Assembly (NCBI RefSeq): GCF_014217335.1
Contig: NZ_CP060092.1
Coordinates: 79,501 to 143,500 of the forward strand
Source of the DNA: Teredinibacter purpureus
GTDB lineage: Bacteria; Pseudomonadota; Gammaproteobacteria; Pseudomonadales; Cellvibrionaceae
Reading direction: 5' to 3'
DNA length: 64,000 nt
Within the stretch, counting starts at the first letter, position 1; every line of letters starts with the position of its first letter. Of this stretch, positions 1 through 10,091 are shown piece by piece. The notes under the pieces were generated by a model that had not been told where the DNA came from, did not search any database, and worked only from the letters and a program-made list of their open reading frames with translations. The translations under genes were made by a program, and so were the position numbers.

Positions 1-702
1 TCGCTGGAGTGGTACTTCTCTGATGTTGGCCAGCTCAGTGGTACGTTATTCCATAAAAACCTAGACGACTATTTTGTAAAAGGCTCGAATTACCAATACA
101 TCACCAACCCTCTTTCAAATGTTACGCAACTGGTAGACGTTGACAGCACCATCAATGGCGGCAATGCCAAAATGGACGGTTTTGAACTGTCTTACCAACA
201 GTTCTTTGAAGGTAAGTTTGAAGGCTTTGGAGTACAAGCTACCTACACCTACATTGACGCTAGCGGCGTTCCCAACAACCAAATTGAGTTTGAAGAAGAG
301 GTTGCGAGAGACTCGCTAGATAATTTCAACGACACAGGTATTCGCGTTAGCTTAGACAGTATTCCTTTACAGGGGCAATCAAAAGAAACCGCTAACCTTG
401 CGGGTATTTTTGAAAAGGACGGCTGGAACGCTCGCCTTGCTTACAACTGGCGATCAAGATACCTACTAACCACTCGCGATGTTATCAGTAAAGCGCCACT
501 CTTTTACGATGACCACGGTCAACTAGACGGCTCAGTTTTCTATAATGTAACGGATTCGCTTACCGTAGGTGTTCAAGCCACAAATCTTACCGACTCCCAG
601 TCCAAAACCATTATGGTTTTGAATAACGAAATGCTGGAAGCTGGTCGTTCTTGGTTTGTCTCCGACCGCCGAATCGCATTAGTCGTGAAGGGCAACTTCT
701 AA
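1..702 (+). CDS. TonB-dependent receptor, C-terminal part (5' end outside window)
   Basis: The reading frame is open from base 1 to the TAA at 700-702, giving the last 233 residues of a larger protein. It shows the alternating polar/aromatic strands of an outer-membrane beta barrel and ends in a terminal phenylalanine (VVKGNF), the usual barrel-assembly signal. Segments such as WNARLAYNWRSRYL and YNVTDSLTVGVQATNLTD are typical of the last strands of TonB-dependent receptors that import oligosaccharides or other large nutrients. The methionine at 172 is internal, not a start. The lipoprotein gene 200 bp downstream points to a carbohydrate-uptake locus. The substrate cannot be told from this part. 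The family call is firm. Confidence 0.9.
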   Translation, partial: SLEWYFSDVGQLSGTLFHKNLDDYFVKGSNYQYITNPLSNVTQLVDVDSTINGGNAKMDGFELSYQQFFEGKFEGFGVQATYTYIDASGVPNNQIEFEEEVARDSLDNFNDTGIRVSLDSIPLQGQSKETANLAGIFEKDGWNARLAYNWRSRYLLTTRDVISKAPLFYDDHGQLDGSVFYNVTDSLTVGVQATNLTDSQSKTIMVLNNEMLEAGRSWFVSDRRIALVVKGNF

Positions 703-720
703 GACAGAAAGGTAAAACAT

Positions 721-743
721 GAGGCGTTTAAAAAAAACGCCTC
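721..743. terminator. Hairpin after the TonB receptor gene
   Basis: A 9-bp stem GAGGCGTTT/AAACGCCTC with a 5-nt A loop lies 18 bp after the receptor stop. No T tract follows on the plus strand, so it may be a weak terminator or an mRNA-stabilising hairpin. Confidence 0.4.
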
Positions 744-902
744 TAGAATTTGAGAATGTACTCGCTGGAAAACGCGTTATGGCCATCGACTTTTCGCCTC
801 AGAGGTGTTTTCGATATACAACCCAGAGACGCTGGGCATCAGCCTAAAAAAGTAGGCGAGTACATTAAAACAATAAGTAGATAAAATTTTACGAGGTTCA
901 AT

Positions 903-2930
903 ATGTTGAACATTAATCGAATTAAAGACCTATCCAAAGGGTTACTCTTTGGCAGTTCTCTTATAATGCTAACCGCTTGTGGCGGAGATAAACTTGGCTT
1001 CGGTGCTAACTACGACTCACCTTTTGTTGAGCCTACAGCGGTGCCAGAACCAACACCAGCGGCCACTCCATCGCCAACACCGGAGCCAACACCAACACCA
1101 GAACCTACTCCCGAACCCGCCGGAGATAATCTACTCCTGAACGGCGATCTAGAACTAGGCGATGGAGATGATTTTACCAACTGGGGCAAATGGAATGGCG
1201 CCGAGAGCATAACAGCAGTAACAGATGACACCTGTGGCGGACGAGGCATGCAAGCTGTTGGCGCAGGCGGCAACGCTTGGGATACTCAACTAGGCAGCGA
1301 CGCCATAACTACAGTCGTAGGTACAAATTACACCGCTTCCATGTGGATAAAAGGCGATGTTGCCGACGGTACGGTTCGCTTCTCTACCAGCAGTGATGCT
1401 GGCGCTCAATATCAAGCCGATCAAACCATTACGACTGAGTGGCAACAAATTAGTTGGACCTTCACCGCTAATGATGTGGCGACAACGTTAGTGCTAGATC
1501 TGGGAGCCTCCGCCGTAACCTACACAATCGACGATATAGCATTCGCGCAAGGTCAATCTGCCGTTATCAGTGCCTGCCCTGCTGTTGTCGCAAATCCCGA
1601 CAACCTGCTCCTGAATGGCAACTTGGAGCTAGGTGATTCTGAAAACTTCACCAACTGGGGTAAATGGAATGGCGGTGACAACCTAACAACCGTAACGACC
1701 AATAGCTGCAGCGGGCGCGGCCTACAAGCCGTTGGCGCTGGTAGCAACGCTTGGGATGTACAGTTTGTTAGCGATGTCGTAACCACTGTCGTCGGTACCG
1801 ATTACACGGCTTCTATGTGGATAAAAGGCAACGCCGCTGACGGTATCGTTCGCTTCTCTACCAATGCTGCCGCTGGCGCACTTTACGGTGGAGATGAAAC
1901 CATTGGCACTGATTGGCAAAAAATCACATGGACCTTTACCGCTAATGATGTGGAAACTCGCTTAGTGCTCGACCTTGGAGTATCCGCTGTCACCTACACC
2001 ATCGATGATATTGGCCTAGCTGAAGGAAGCGCTTCTGTTGTAAGCGCGTGCAACCTACTCGCCAATGGTGAGATGGAAGTGGGCGACGGTGACGACTTCA
2101 CCAACTGGGGCAAGTGGAATGGTAGTGACGTAATGACAGCCGTCACCGTTAACTCCTGCAGTGGACGTGGCCTACAAGCCGCATCAGCAGGTGGCAACGC
2201 TTGGGATGTGCAATTTGTCAGTGATGTCGTAACCACCATCGTCGATACCGATTACACCGCCTCGATGTGGATTAAAGGTAACGCCGCTGACGGTATCGTT
2301 CGCTTCTCTACCAATGCTGCCGCTGGCGCACTTTACGGTGGCGATGAAACCATTGGCACTGATTGGCGAAAAATCACGTGGACCTTTACCGCTAATGATG
2401 TGGAAACCCGCTTGGTTCTTGATTTAGGCGCCTCGGCAGTTACCTACACCATTGATAACGTTTCATTAGCACAAGGCGAAACAGCCGCTGTCAGCACGTG
2501 TAATTTACTGTCCAACGCTGGTTTAGAGCTCGGTGATGCTAATGATTTCACCAACTGGGGTAAATGGAATGGCGCAGATAGCCTAACCGCTACGGCGGCT
2601 GAGGTTCACGGCGGTAGCCGTGCTCTACAAGCTGTAGGGGCTGGCAGTAACGCCTGGGATGTTCAGTTCGTCAGTGATGAAGTAACCACAGTGGTTGATA
2701 CCGAGTACACCGCGTCAATGTGGATAAAAGGTGCAGCCGCCGATGGCGTCGTTCGCTTCTCCACCAATACGGCCGCTGGTGCACTTTACGGTGGCGATGA
2801 AACCATCGGCACTGATTGGCAAAAAATCACGTGGACATTTACAGCCAACGATGTAACCACACGACTGGTACTCGATTTAGGAGCTTCAGCCGTTACCTAC
2901 TATATTGATGACATATCATTAGCCGAGTAA
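903..2930 (+). CDS. Surface lipoprotein with four tandem CBM4/9-like domains
   Basis: A 675-residue predicted outer-membrane lipoprotein. Residues 1-26 are a lipoprotein signal peptide with the lipobox LTAC (lipidated Cys26). A Pro-Thr-Glu linker (about 44-72) follows, typical of secreted polysaccharide-degrading proteins in Cellvibrionales. From residue 76 to the end there are four copies of a ~150-residue unit starting with NLL(L/A/S)N and FTNWGKWNG, containing YTASMWIKG and WTFTANDV, and ending in VTY(T/Y)IDD or IDN. The fold pattern fits CBM4/9-type carbohydrate-binding modules; this is inferred from motif pattern. No catalytic domain is present, so it probably binds glycan at the cell surface for the TonB system encoded just upstream. 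The start is supported by GAGG nine bases before the ATG. Confidence 0.8.
   Translation: MLNINRIKDLSKGLLFGSSLIMLTACGGDKLGFGANYDSPFVEPTAVPEPTPAATPSPTPEPTPTPEPTPEPAGDNLLLNGDLELGDGDDFTNWGKWNGAESITAVTDDTCGGRGMQAVGAGGNAWDTQLGSDAITTVVGTNYTASMWIKGDVADGTVRFSTSSDAGAQYQADQTITTEWQQISWTFTANDVATTLVLDLGASAVTYTIDDIAFAQGQSAVISACPAVVANPDNLLLNGNLELGDSENFTNWGKWNGGDNLTTVTTNSCSGRGLQAVGAGSNAWDVQFVSDVVTTVVGTDYTASMWIKGNAADGIVRFSTNAAAGALYGGDETIGTDWQKITWTFTANDVETRLVLDLGVSAVTYTIDDIGLAEGSASVVSACNLLANGEMEVGDGDDFTNWGKWNGSDVMTAVTVNSCSGRGLQAASAGGNAWDVQFVSDVVTTIVDTDYTASMWIKGNAADGIVRFSTNAAAGALYGGDETIGTDWRKITWTFTANDVETRLVLDLGASAVTYTIDNVSLAQGETAAVSTCNLLSNAGLELGDANDFTNWGKWNGADSLTATAAEVHGGSRALQAVGAGSNAWDVQFVSDEVTTVVDTEYTASMWIKGAAADGVVRFSTNTAAGALYGGDETIGTDWQKITWTFTANDVTTRLVLDLGASAVTYYIDDISLAE
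1126..2925 (+). repeat. Four in-frame ~450-bp repeats in the lipoprotein gene
   Basis: Four direct repeats with a period of about 450 bp (150 codons) begin near 1126, 1600, 2050 and 2500. Copies 2 and 3 are nearly identical over 1831-1950 versus 2281-2400: I count 3 mismatches in 120 positions at an exact 450-bp offset. Copies 1 and 4 are more diverged. This fits recent duplication or gene conversion between the middle copies. Confidence 0.9.
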
Positions 2931-3015
2931 CATTTTACTTCATCCCAATTGAACCGTCGCCGCCATTTAAGGCGATGGTTCTCAGAAGGGTGTAGCGAGA
3001 CACTTTCTTTAGAAT

Positions 3016-3049
3016 AAAAAAACCTCGGCCTAAGCAACCGAGGTTTTTT
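3016..3049. terminator. Bidirectional rho-independent terminator
   Basis: Stem CCTCGG (3023-3028)/CCGAGG (3038-3043) with an A run before and a T run after it. It lies between the convergent lipoprotein and ygiQ genes and can serve both. Confidence 0.9.
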
Positions 3050-3122
3050 ATGGTATACCTCTAAAAACTTTTTGTGGCGTAGTAAAGCCTACCCACAACC
3101 ACTATTTCCTAAAGACCGCCCC

Positions 3123-5336
3123 TTAGCGCCGCTTTCGCCCACGAGCTTTCGAACGCGCAGGCAAGGCATGGTTGCGTTTGTCGCCCCTTGCGGTGCGTTT
3201 CTCTGTGCCGCCTCGACGTGAATTGGCTCGCAGCCGCAACTCACGCTCCTCGCTCGGCACCAGATGTTGTGGCGAATCACCAATGAGTTCACTTCGCCCC
3301 ATCGCGCGCAATGCTTTACGTAAATCAGGCCAGTTTTCCGGGTCGTGATAACGTAAAAAGGCCTTCTGCACTTTTCGCTGCGTGCTATCTTTTGGCGTAA
3401 ATATTTTTTTAGATTTGTACGTTAAGTGTTTAAGCGGGTTACGGTCGGAATGGTACATTGCCGTTGCGAGCGACATAGGCGAAGGATAAAACGTTTGCAC
3501 TTGATCGACTTCAAACTCATGTTTTTTCAGCCAAATCGCCAAATTCATCATATCTTCATCTTCACAACCGGGGTGTGCGGCAATAAAGTATGGGATTAAA
3601 TATTGTTTCTTACCCGCCTCTTGCGAAAATTTATTAAACATTTTTTCGAAGCGTTCGTAGCTGCCCATACCCGGCTTCATCATTTTATCCAGAGTACCCG
3701 GTTCACTATGTTCCGGCGCAATTTTCAAATAACCGCCAACATGGTGCGTGACCAACTCTCTCACATACTCGGGATCTTCTACTGCCAAGTCATAACGCAA
3801 ACCCGATGCAATGGCGACGGTATGAATGCCTTTTACCTTTCGCGCTTTGCGGTACAACTGTGTTGTTGGGCTATGATCCGTATTTAAGTTTTTACAAATG
3901 CCCGGATAAACACAGCTCAGCTTGCGACAGGACGCCTGAATGTCAGGATCTTTACAATTAAGGGTATACATGTTCGAGGTAGGCCCACCAAGGTCTGAAA
4001 TTGTGCCGGTAAAACCGGGTACCTTGTCTCGAATATCTTCAATTTCCTGTAATATCGATTCGTGCGAGCGGCTCTGAATAACACGCCCTTCATGCTCGGT
4101 AATAGAGCAAAACGTACAGCCACCAAAACAACCACGCATTATATTGACTGATGTTTTGATCATGTCGTAAGCGGGAATTTTTTGTTTACCATAACTAGGG
4201 TGGGGTATGCGCGCATAGGGCAACCCAAACACTAAATCCATTTCCGGTGTGGTCAACGGGATAGGGGGAGCGTTAACCCATATTTCGCGTTTGCCATGTT
4301 TCTGAACTAATGGCCGAGCATTATGCGGGTTCGCCTCTTGGTGCAGTACGCGAGATGCGTGCGCATACAGTACAGGGTCTTTGCTTACCTTTTCGAAAGA
4401 GGGTAACCGTATACACGTACGGCTTATATCGAGCGTGGCCTCTTGGCGCCGAAGCGGCATAGGCACTACGCGAATAGGCTGGGGAGCGTTATCGTCGACA
4501 ACATCGACATCTTGGCTAGTCACGGGGCTGTTGCCGTTGTCACAGCTATTTTCTGGCACATATTCGTACGGGCTTGGCATAGCATCCAAACTTCCCGGCC
4601 AATCGATACGAGAGGAGTCTAACTCGGTAAACCCTTCGGGTACATGTGGCCGAATAACCGTTGTGCCACGCAAATCGTTTATCGTTTTAATGGGCTCGCC
4701 ATTCGCTAGCCTATGCGTCAAATCCACAATAGCGCGCTCGGCGTTGCCAAAAAGCAAGACATCCGCCGTTGAATCAATTAAGACTGATCGGCGAACTTCG
4801 TCGCTCCAATAATCGTATTGCGCTATACGGCGTAAACTCGCCTCTATTCCGCCGATCACTACCGGCACGTCTTTCCAAGCCTCTTTGCAGCGTTGACTAT
4901 ATACCGTCACCGCTCGGTTAGGCCGCTTGCCACCTTCGCCGCCAGGAGTGTAAGCGTCATCATGTCGAATACGTAAATCTGCCGTATAGCGATTAATTAG
5001 CGAATCCATGTTGCCCGCGGTCACACCAAAGTATAAATTAGGTTTCCCCAATGCTTTAAAGGCATCGGCACTACGCCAGTCGGGTTGAGAAATAATACCA
5101 ACACGAAAACCTTGCGACTCCAATAGCCGTCCCATTACCGCCATACCAAAACTGGGATGATCGATATAGGCATCTCCGGTCACCAAGATGACATCACAGC
5201 TATCCCACCCCAGCACGTCCATCTCTTTACGCGACATGGGTAAAAACGACGCTATGCCGTAGCATTCAGCCCAATAACGGGGATATTGCTGTAAGTCGGA
5301 CGCTTGAATTTGGGGCATGGGTATCTCAAATGGCAC
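3123..5336 (-). CDS. ygiQ: YgiQ-family radical SAM protein
   Basis: A 737-residue protein close to full length for the YgiQ/UPF0313 family, whose function is unknown. The N-terminus has the family signature YWAECYG followed by [16 protein letters not shown] and [11 protein letters not shown]. The radical SAM motif CFGGCTFC (Cys-x3-Cys-x2-Cys) lies near the middle and should bind a 4Fe-4S cluster and S-adenosylmethionine. The last ~40 residues are rich in Arg and Lys, as in relatives. The longest frame starts with GTG at 5336; an ATG at 5318 six codons in (MPQIQASD) is an equally plausible start, as neither has a strong ribosome site. Transcribed divergently from the GntR gene. Confidence 0.93.
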   Translation of the reverse strand: MPFEIPMPQIQASDLQQYPRYWAECYGIASFLPMSRKEMDVLGWDSCDVILVTGDAYIDHPSFGMAVMGRLLESQGFRVGIISQPDWRSADAFKALGKPNLYFGVTAGNMDSLINRYTADLRIRHDDAYTPGGEGGKRPNRAVTVYSQRCKEAWKDVPVVIGGIEASLRRIAQYDYWSDEVRRSVLIDSTADVLLFGNAERAIVDLTHRLANGEPIKTINDLRGTTVIRPHVPEGFTELDSSRIDWPGSLDAMPSPYEYVPENSCDNGNSPVTSQDVDVVDDNAPQPIRVVPMPLRRQEATLDISRTCIRLPSFEKVSKDPVLYAHASRVLHQEANPHNARPLVQKHGKREIWVNAPPIPLTTPEMDLVFGLPYARIPHPSYGKQKIPAYDMIKTSVNIMRGCFGGCTFCSITEHEGRVIQSRSHESILQEIEDIRDKVPGFTGTISDLGGPTSNMYTLNCKDPDIQASCRKLSCVYPGICKNLNTDHSPTTQLYRKARKVKGIHTVAIASGLRYDLAVEDPEYVRELVTHHVGGYLKIAPEHSEPGTLDKMMKPGMGSYERFEKMFNKFSQEAGKKQYLIPYFIAAHPGCEDEDMMNLAIWLKKHEFEVDQVQTFYPSPMSLATAMYHSDRNPLKHLTYKSKKIFTPKDSTQRKVQKAFLRYHDPENWPDLRKALRAMGRSELIGDSPQHLVPSEERELRLRANSRRGGTEKRTARGDKRNHALPARSKARGRKRR

Positions 5337-5773
5337 TGTACAAAGGGCGCACAGTGTAACTGTTCGGCCTCGCTAGGCCAATAAACGAATCGTGCGAGTG
5401 CTGGCATACAGAAACGTACTGATTTCACTAACGAGCTATCGAGTGTTAACACTTGTCCTTTGGACGCACTAAATTGACGTTAACGCCGCATTGAGCCGAA
5501 AAAACGCTCTAAAATAAACACAGTATCCCCCTTTTTCCGCACGCGGTGGCACTCGATTTCAGACACGCATACCGGCTAAATCGATTAAAGAGTACAATGA
5601 CGCTCAGTTAGCCCTATAGACGACTCGGCTTAGACCGTTATTGTATTAACGAACACGTAGCTTCTGTAAACGTCCTGACGCGGCTTCGGGGGCATCTCCC
5701 AGTTCAGCTTTGTTCTTCTAGGCTAGTTGACTATGCGCCGTCAGCATAAGTAAACCTACGGAAAATCATCATA
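5337..5773. other. Intergenic region between divergent ygiQ and GntR genes
   Basis: 437 bp without a convincing gene. It must hold the promoters of both flanking divergent genes. I see no clear palindrome or consensus promoter. Confidence 0.5.
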
Positions 5774-6475
5774 ATGAAAACAAAAAAAGATCATCATTCC
5801 GCTCAGCCAATTTCCTTCCACCGCTCCACGCCTAGCCAATTGTTTGATTATATTCGCGACGAAATCGTAGGTATGGAGTTATTGCCGGGTGAAAAGATCC
5901 CCGAAAATTTGCTTGCCGACAAATTTGGTGTAAGCCGAACACCGGTACGCGCAGCACTGGCGAGGCTGGCTTCACTCGGGTTTGTCGAAATTCGGCCCCA
6001 ACGCGGAACATTTGTCACCAAGCTTAGTATGCATCTCATTTTAGAGTCACGCTTTCTACGTGAAGCCATTGAGGTTGCGGTCGCTTGCCATCTTGCGGAA
6101 CATGCCGATCAGTCTCTATTCGATGATTGCGAACATATCATTGAAGCGCAACAAGAGGCCGCACGCAATGAGGACGCGCTCGCCTTTCAACATCTTGATG
6201 ATCAGTTTCATCAAACGCTTTCGAATGCCACCGGTTTCTCACGTGTTGGCCAAGAAGTTGAGGCAGAGAAAGCACATATGGATCGGGTGCGTAATTTAAG
6301 CCTTGTCGAAGTTACCGGCCAATACGATCACGTGATTAACCAGCACAAAGCTATTTTGGCCGCGATTAAATCTGGCTCAACTGAAAAAGCAAAGCAAGCG
6401 ATGTCTGCACACCTTAAAGATGTATTTAATATTTTGAAGGTTGCACCCGATATGCATCCAGAATATTTTGATTGA
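5774..6475 (+). CDS. GntR-family transcriptional regulator (FCD/FadR type)
   Basis: A 233-residue regulator. Residues ~17-85 form a GntR winged helix (SQLFDYIRDEIVGMELLPGEKI, then KFGVSRTPVRAALARLASLGFVE). The rest is the all-helical FCD ligand-binding domain, with candidate metal-binding residues in LDDQFHQTL and a C-terminal INQHKAILAAI. FCD regulators usually respond to organic acids or sugar acids and dimerise on palindromes with a TGTATACA-like core. Its 3' end converges on a TonB-dependent receptor gene whose upstream region holds such a palindrome (9612-9641), so this receptor is a candidate target. The effector is unknown. The ribosome site before the ATG is weak. Confidence 0.9.
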   Translation: MKTKKDHHSAQPISFHRSTPSQLFDYIRDEIVGMELLPGEKIPENLLADKFGVSRTPVRAALARLASLGFVEIRPQRGTFVTKLSMHLILESRFLREAIEVAVACHLAEHADQSLFDDCEHIIEAQQEAARNEDALAFQHLDDQFHQTLSNATGFSRVGQEVEAEKAHMDRVRNLSLVEVTGQYDHVINQHKAILAAIKSGSTEKAKQAMSAHLKDVFNILKVAPDMHPEYFD

Positions 6476-6509
6476 TTGGTTGATTCTAATAATTAATAGC
6501 GGCGCCCAT

Positions 6510-6541
6510 AAAAAAAGCGCCTACCGAAAGGCAGACGCTTT
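6510..6541 (-). terminator. Terminator of the TonB receptor gene
   Basis: On the minus strand an imperfect stem (AAAGCG and CCT pairing with AGG and CGC, with a 4-nt bulge) is followed by a run of seven T. It lies about 45 bp after the receptor stop. It may also stop the convergent GntR transcript. Confidence 0.65.
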
Positions 6542-6584
6542 GATTGTAATGGGCTTTCAAAAATGAAAGCTTTTGCACAGAAAT

Positions 6585-9491
6585 TTAGAAACTGCCGCGA
6601 ATACCGAAACTATACGTTGCACCTGGGAAGTAGGCTCGGAACGTTTGGCTATCGTCTTCAAGGTATGAAGAGATAGGTTCATTCGTTAAGTTATACGCAT
6701 CAAAGGTCAACATTAAACCGTAATCTTCCATTACTGGAAGGTTATAGCTTGCAGAAACGTCAACCTGCGCGCGATCACGCGAGAACAAGTCAGTTCCCCA
6801 AACATTACCGGCATCAGCACCTTCTTGGAAGTAATAAGTCACGCGTGCTTGGAAGTCTTCATTCTCGTAGTAACCAGTGAAGTTATACGAATCAGAAATA
6901 CCACCGATAAGCGTGCCTTCATCAGACTTCTGGCTAATTTTGTTAGCGCTGGCGTTAAAGCCTAAACCTTCAACAATAACGTCCAAAGGTTGAACCCAGA
7001 TAACTTCAAAGCCAGTCAGCTCAACGGTGCCTTCGATATTATCGTTGCTATTGATATTCACCATGCATTGCGACGAATTTACGCCACCACAAGACGCTAA
7101 ATCCGCTGCTTGGTTATCGCTGAGCGCATTAATATCAATACCCCAGTCGGTTAATTCAGCAAACTGCACTTGGGTCGTTGACGCTTCGGTGAAGCCGGTG
7201 ATGTTTTTCTGGTAGAAGTTCCAACCAAGGTATGCCATTTCAGTGAAGTAGTATTCACCACCAAAATCAAAGTTGGTCGCTTCAAATGGCTCTAATTCTG
7301 GATTACCGGTAGAAACGTTTTCAATACCATTACTGCTCCAGTTAGAACTTGGGAACATTTTAGATGGGTCTGCACGGGTCAAACTGCGCGAAACACTTAC
7401 CCGTAGTTTAACGTCTTCAACAACATCCAATACCGCACTAAACGAGGGTAGAAGCTTACTGTACTGCTCGTTAGTTTCACCATTAAGGGTGGAAACATTC
7501 TGATCAGTATTGACATAACGAAGGCCAGTGTTTGTACGCAAGGGCTGACCATTAACTTCTAGCTCTTTGTTATATTCACCGTAAACGGCAAATACAGATT
7601 CAGAAATACTACCTACCGTTGCGCCAAATTGGTCACCAGTACCCTCCTCTGGTACATAAGCATCATAGTTAACTGCACTTTTCAGCCCAGCCCAATCAAC
7701 CGCTGCAATACCCGTAATACCGTTATAGCCATCGATATTTTTACCCAGATCGTTATAGGGAGCATCAACGATATAGTTACCGAATTCAGCAACAAGGTTG
7801 GGCGCATTGGCGCTAATATGGTCGCCAAACGTACCGCCGCTGAACCCCTGAGAGTTCACGGTAATTTCATCAGAAGAAAGGCCAAACTTAAAGCCGTTAC
7901 GCTCTGCATCTTCGCCTAAAGAAAAATCTGCGTGGAAACCGTTGGTTTCAGTTTGACGTTCATTGTGCTGATAGCGGAAAGTAGGGTTCTGATTTTCGCC
8001 TTCGTTACCATTTTGAGGGCCAGCAATCATTGTCCAACCGATATCCGCTGAAGACAAATCTTGGGTAAAGCCCATAGTGGGTACAATGCTGCTATCGGTA
8101 TAGCCAAAATCGATCGTACCTTCTGGTGCATAGTAAAACACATAAGGTTCGTCACGCACGAAGTCGGACTCAGTGTGGCTCATAGAAACGTCGACACTTA
8201 ACGTATCGTTAATCTGCCAGCTCATGCTTGGCATAACACTCGTGAAGTTCAACTCTTCTTCGTAGGCACGAGTTCCAATCCAGGGGCGCGCACTGTAGAA
8301 AGTACCACTAACTATACGATCGCCTGCGCCACGATCAACTAACTGAATATTTTCTGGAAGCCATGCCAAATCATTACGCAGTAAATTATTGCGGTAAATC
8401 AGCATTGCTTCTGTACGCTCCGATTCAGCATTAGAGTCAGCGCTAATAATATCTAATGCAAATTCCATGTTGTCATTCGGACGATACTCTAGCGATACCA
8501 ACGCAGACACATTATCTTTTGTACCGGCACTAGACATCATGCGCATGATACGACCCATGCCGAAGTTATCTAATTGGTCATCAGTCAAACCCGATACGGC
8601 GTTAATATCGACCAAGTCACCCGCACTAACACCGGCATGCGCCGCAGCATAGTCTGCAGAGGCAATGTTGGTGTAGTTGAAGTTGTTCCAGCCGGTACTA
8701 CCCTCAACACACTGTGCGGCGCGTATTGGATTGCCGTCGTCATCCGCTGCATCAACCCATTCTGCGGTACAACCGTTTTGATAGTTGGCATCTTGCTCAA
8801 AGCCATCAACACGAGTTTCGGTTGACTTGCTTACAACAGTGACTAAAGCGCCAAAAGTATCATTAGAGAAACTATAGGTGCCCGCAATTTTAGGACTCAT
8901 GCTATCGGCAGTTTCACGGTAATCGCCGTTTACTGAGAAGCGGAAATTGTGTCCTTCGCCCATATCGGAAGCACGAGCAGTACGCATATTCACGTAACCA
9001 GAAACGCCACCTTCAAGCTGACCCGCTTTAGTCGTTTTATCAACCGCTAAACTACCAAACAATTCAGTCGGAAATAAATCCAGGTCAACCTGACGGTCCC
9101 GGTTACCCGCATCAAGGCTACCAGAAGACGCTACGGCAATTGAGTTACCATTCAAGGCAACTTTGGTGAAGCTAGGGCCAAGACCACGTACAGAAATCTG
9201 CTGACCTTCACCGGTTACTTCACGGTTAATTTTTACGCCAGGAATACGTGCCAATGATTCTGCCAAGTTAAGGCTAGGCATTTTACCCATATCATCGGCA
9301 AAAACTTCGTCTGAAAAGCCTACAGAATCGCGTTTTGCTGCAGTAGAGTTTAAGAGCGCACCACGGTAGCCCGTAACATAAACCTCTTCCTCTATCTCCT
9401 CGTTTTGTACTTGAGCCTGCGCGATGCTCGCTGTAATGCACAAACTCAGTAGGCCTGCTTTGCTTAATGTAAATACGTTGTTTATTTCCAC
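6585..9491 (-). CDS. TonB-dependent receptor, complete
   Basis: An outer-membrane active transporter of about 968 residues. The signal peptide is NNVFTLSKAGLLSLCITASIAQAQ, followed by a TonB-box-like stretch (EEVYVTGYR). The plug domain contains SLARIPGVKI and ISVRGLGPSF and the barrel ends in YSFGIRGSF. Length and layout fit the large proteobacterial TonB receptors (TIGR01782 type) used for plant or algal oligosaccharides. I place the start at the GTG at 9491 because GAGAGGA lies seven bases upstream and the signal peptide begins right after it; an ATG at 9548 would add 19 residues with no signal-peptide character. A 30-bp palindrome lies 120 bp upstream and the GntR/FCD gene lies convergent downstream, suggesting substrate-responsive control. 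The substrate is unknown. Confidence 0.93.
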   Translation of the reverse strand: MEINNVFTLSKAGLLSLCITASIAQAQVQNEEIEEEVYVTGYRGALLNSTAAKRDSVGFSDEVFADDMGKMPSLNLAESLARIPGVKINREVTGEGQQISVRGLGPSFTKVALNGNSIAVASSGSLDAGNRDRQVDLDLFPTELFGSLAVDKTTKAGQLEGGVSGYVNMRTARASDMGEGHNFRFSVNGDYRETADSMSPKIAGTYSFSNDTFGALVTVVSKSTETRVDGFEQDANYQNGCTAEWVDAADDDGNPIRAAQCVEGSTGWNNFNYTNIASADYAAAHAGVSAGDLVDINAVSGLTDDQLDNFGMGRIMRMMSSAGTKDNVSALVSLEYRPNDNMEFALDIISADSNAESERTEAMLIYRNNLLRNDLAWLPENIQLVDRGAGDRIVSGTFYSARPWIGTRAYEEELNFTSVMPSMSWQINDTLSVDVSMSHTESDFVRDEPYVFYYAPEGTIDFGYTDSSIVPTMGFTQDLSSADIGWTMIAGPQNGNEGENQNPTFRYQHNERQTETNGFHADFSLGEDAERNGFKFGLSSDEITVNSQGFSGGTFGDHISANAPNLVAEFGNYIVDAPYNDLGKNIDGYNGITGIAAVDWAGLKSAVNYDAYVPEEGTGDQFGATVGSISESVFAVYGEYNKELEVNGQPLRTNTGLRYVNTDQNVSTLNGETNEQYSKLLPSFSAVLDVVEDVKLRVSVSRSLTRADPSKMFPSSNWSSNGIENVSTGNPELEPFEATNFDFGGEYYFTEMAYLGWNFYQKNITGFTEASTTQVQFAELTDWGIDINALSDNQAADLASCGGVNSSQCMVNINSNDNIEGTVELTGFEVIWVQPLDVIVEGLGFNASANKISQKSDEGTLIGGISDSYNFTGYYENEDFQARVTYYFQEGADAGNVWGTDLFSRDRAQVDVSASYNLPVMEDYGLMLTFDAYNLTNEPISSYLEDDSQTFRAYFPGATYSFGIRGSF

Positions 9492-9611
9492 AGAATGATC
9501 CTCTCTTATTGTCGCTTGTTTTTTGATCAGACCAGGTTCCCTCACCACCTATCCCGTCGCAATAACGAAAGGATAACGTTCATTGGTGCTTCCCATAGAG
9601 GTACCTGGAGT

Positions 9612-9641
9612 TCCAGAGTTCTTGTATACATGAACTCTGGA
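9612..9641. promoter_or_regulatory. 30-bp near-perfect palindrome, candidate GntR/FCD operator
   Basis: Arms TCCAGAGTTC (9612-9621) and GAACTCTGGA (9632-9641) are perfect inverted repeats around a central TGTATACA (9623-9630) that is itself palindromic; only the T at 9622 and 9631 do not pair. Palindromes with a TGTATACA core are typical operators of FadR/FCD regulators. It sits 120 bp before the receptor start. The rest of 9492-10091 shows no credible gene. Confidence 0.7.
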
Positions 9642-10091
9642 TTGTGTGAATCGTAAGCTCTTCTGGTTATGGGGTCAATCAATAACGTTGCTTTTCCGCC
9701 TTAATATCGCAACGTACAATAAGACGTGTAACATCGCTTATTACGAGATTGCCGAAGGGGAGAGCGTTAGTGACTGGCGGCCCCGTAACAAGAGAGTAAC
9801 AAGGCCGTTAAGGCAACCCGCACAACCATTATCACGTACTCGCCAATACCCATTTCAGCAACAAAAACACAAGGAATCGGGCTAAATCCCACACACGACT
9901 GAAGAGCGCCCCACCGAATTCATGGTATGGTTAGTGTTCACGGCACTTTACACCCCCAGCAGTATTCGCTTTCAAGTGGAACCGGTGTCTAAAAGCGCTA
10001 AGGTCTGAAAACGGCCAATAATAAGAAAAGGTTTGCGTTCGCACGCATACACTCAATCATTATTCACTCGAAAAACAATAACGATAAACTC

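Noticed and set aside
1126..2925. Repeats considered as a CRISPR-like or non-coding array
   Set aside because: The repeats are in frame, encode a domain and have a 450-bp period.
9646..9885. 79-codon open frame between the TonB receptor and SGNH hydrolase genes
   Set aside because: No ribosome site, rare-residue composition and no family pattern; the region looks regulatory.
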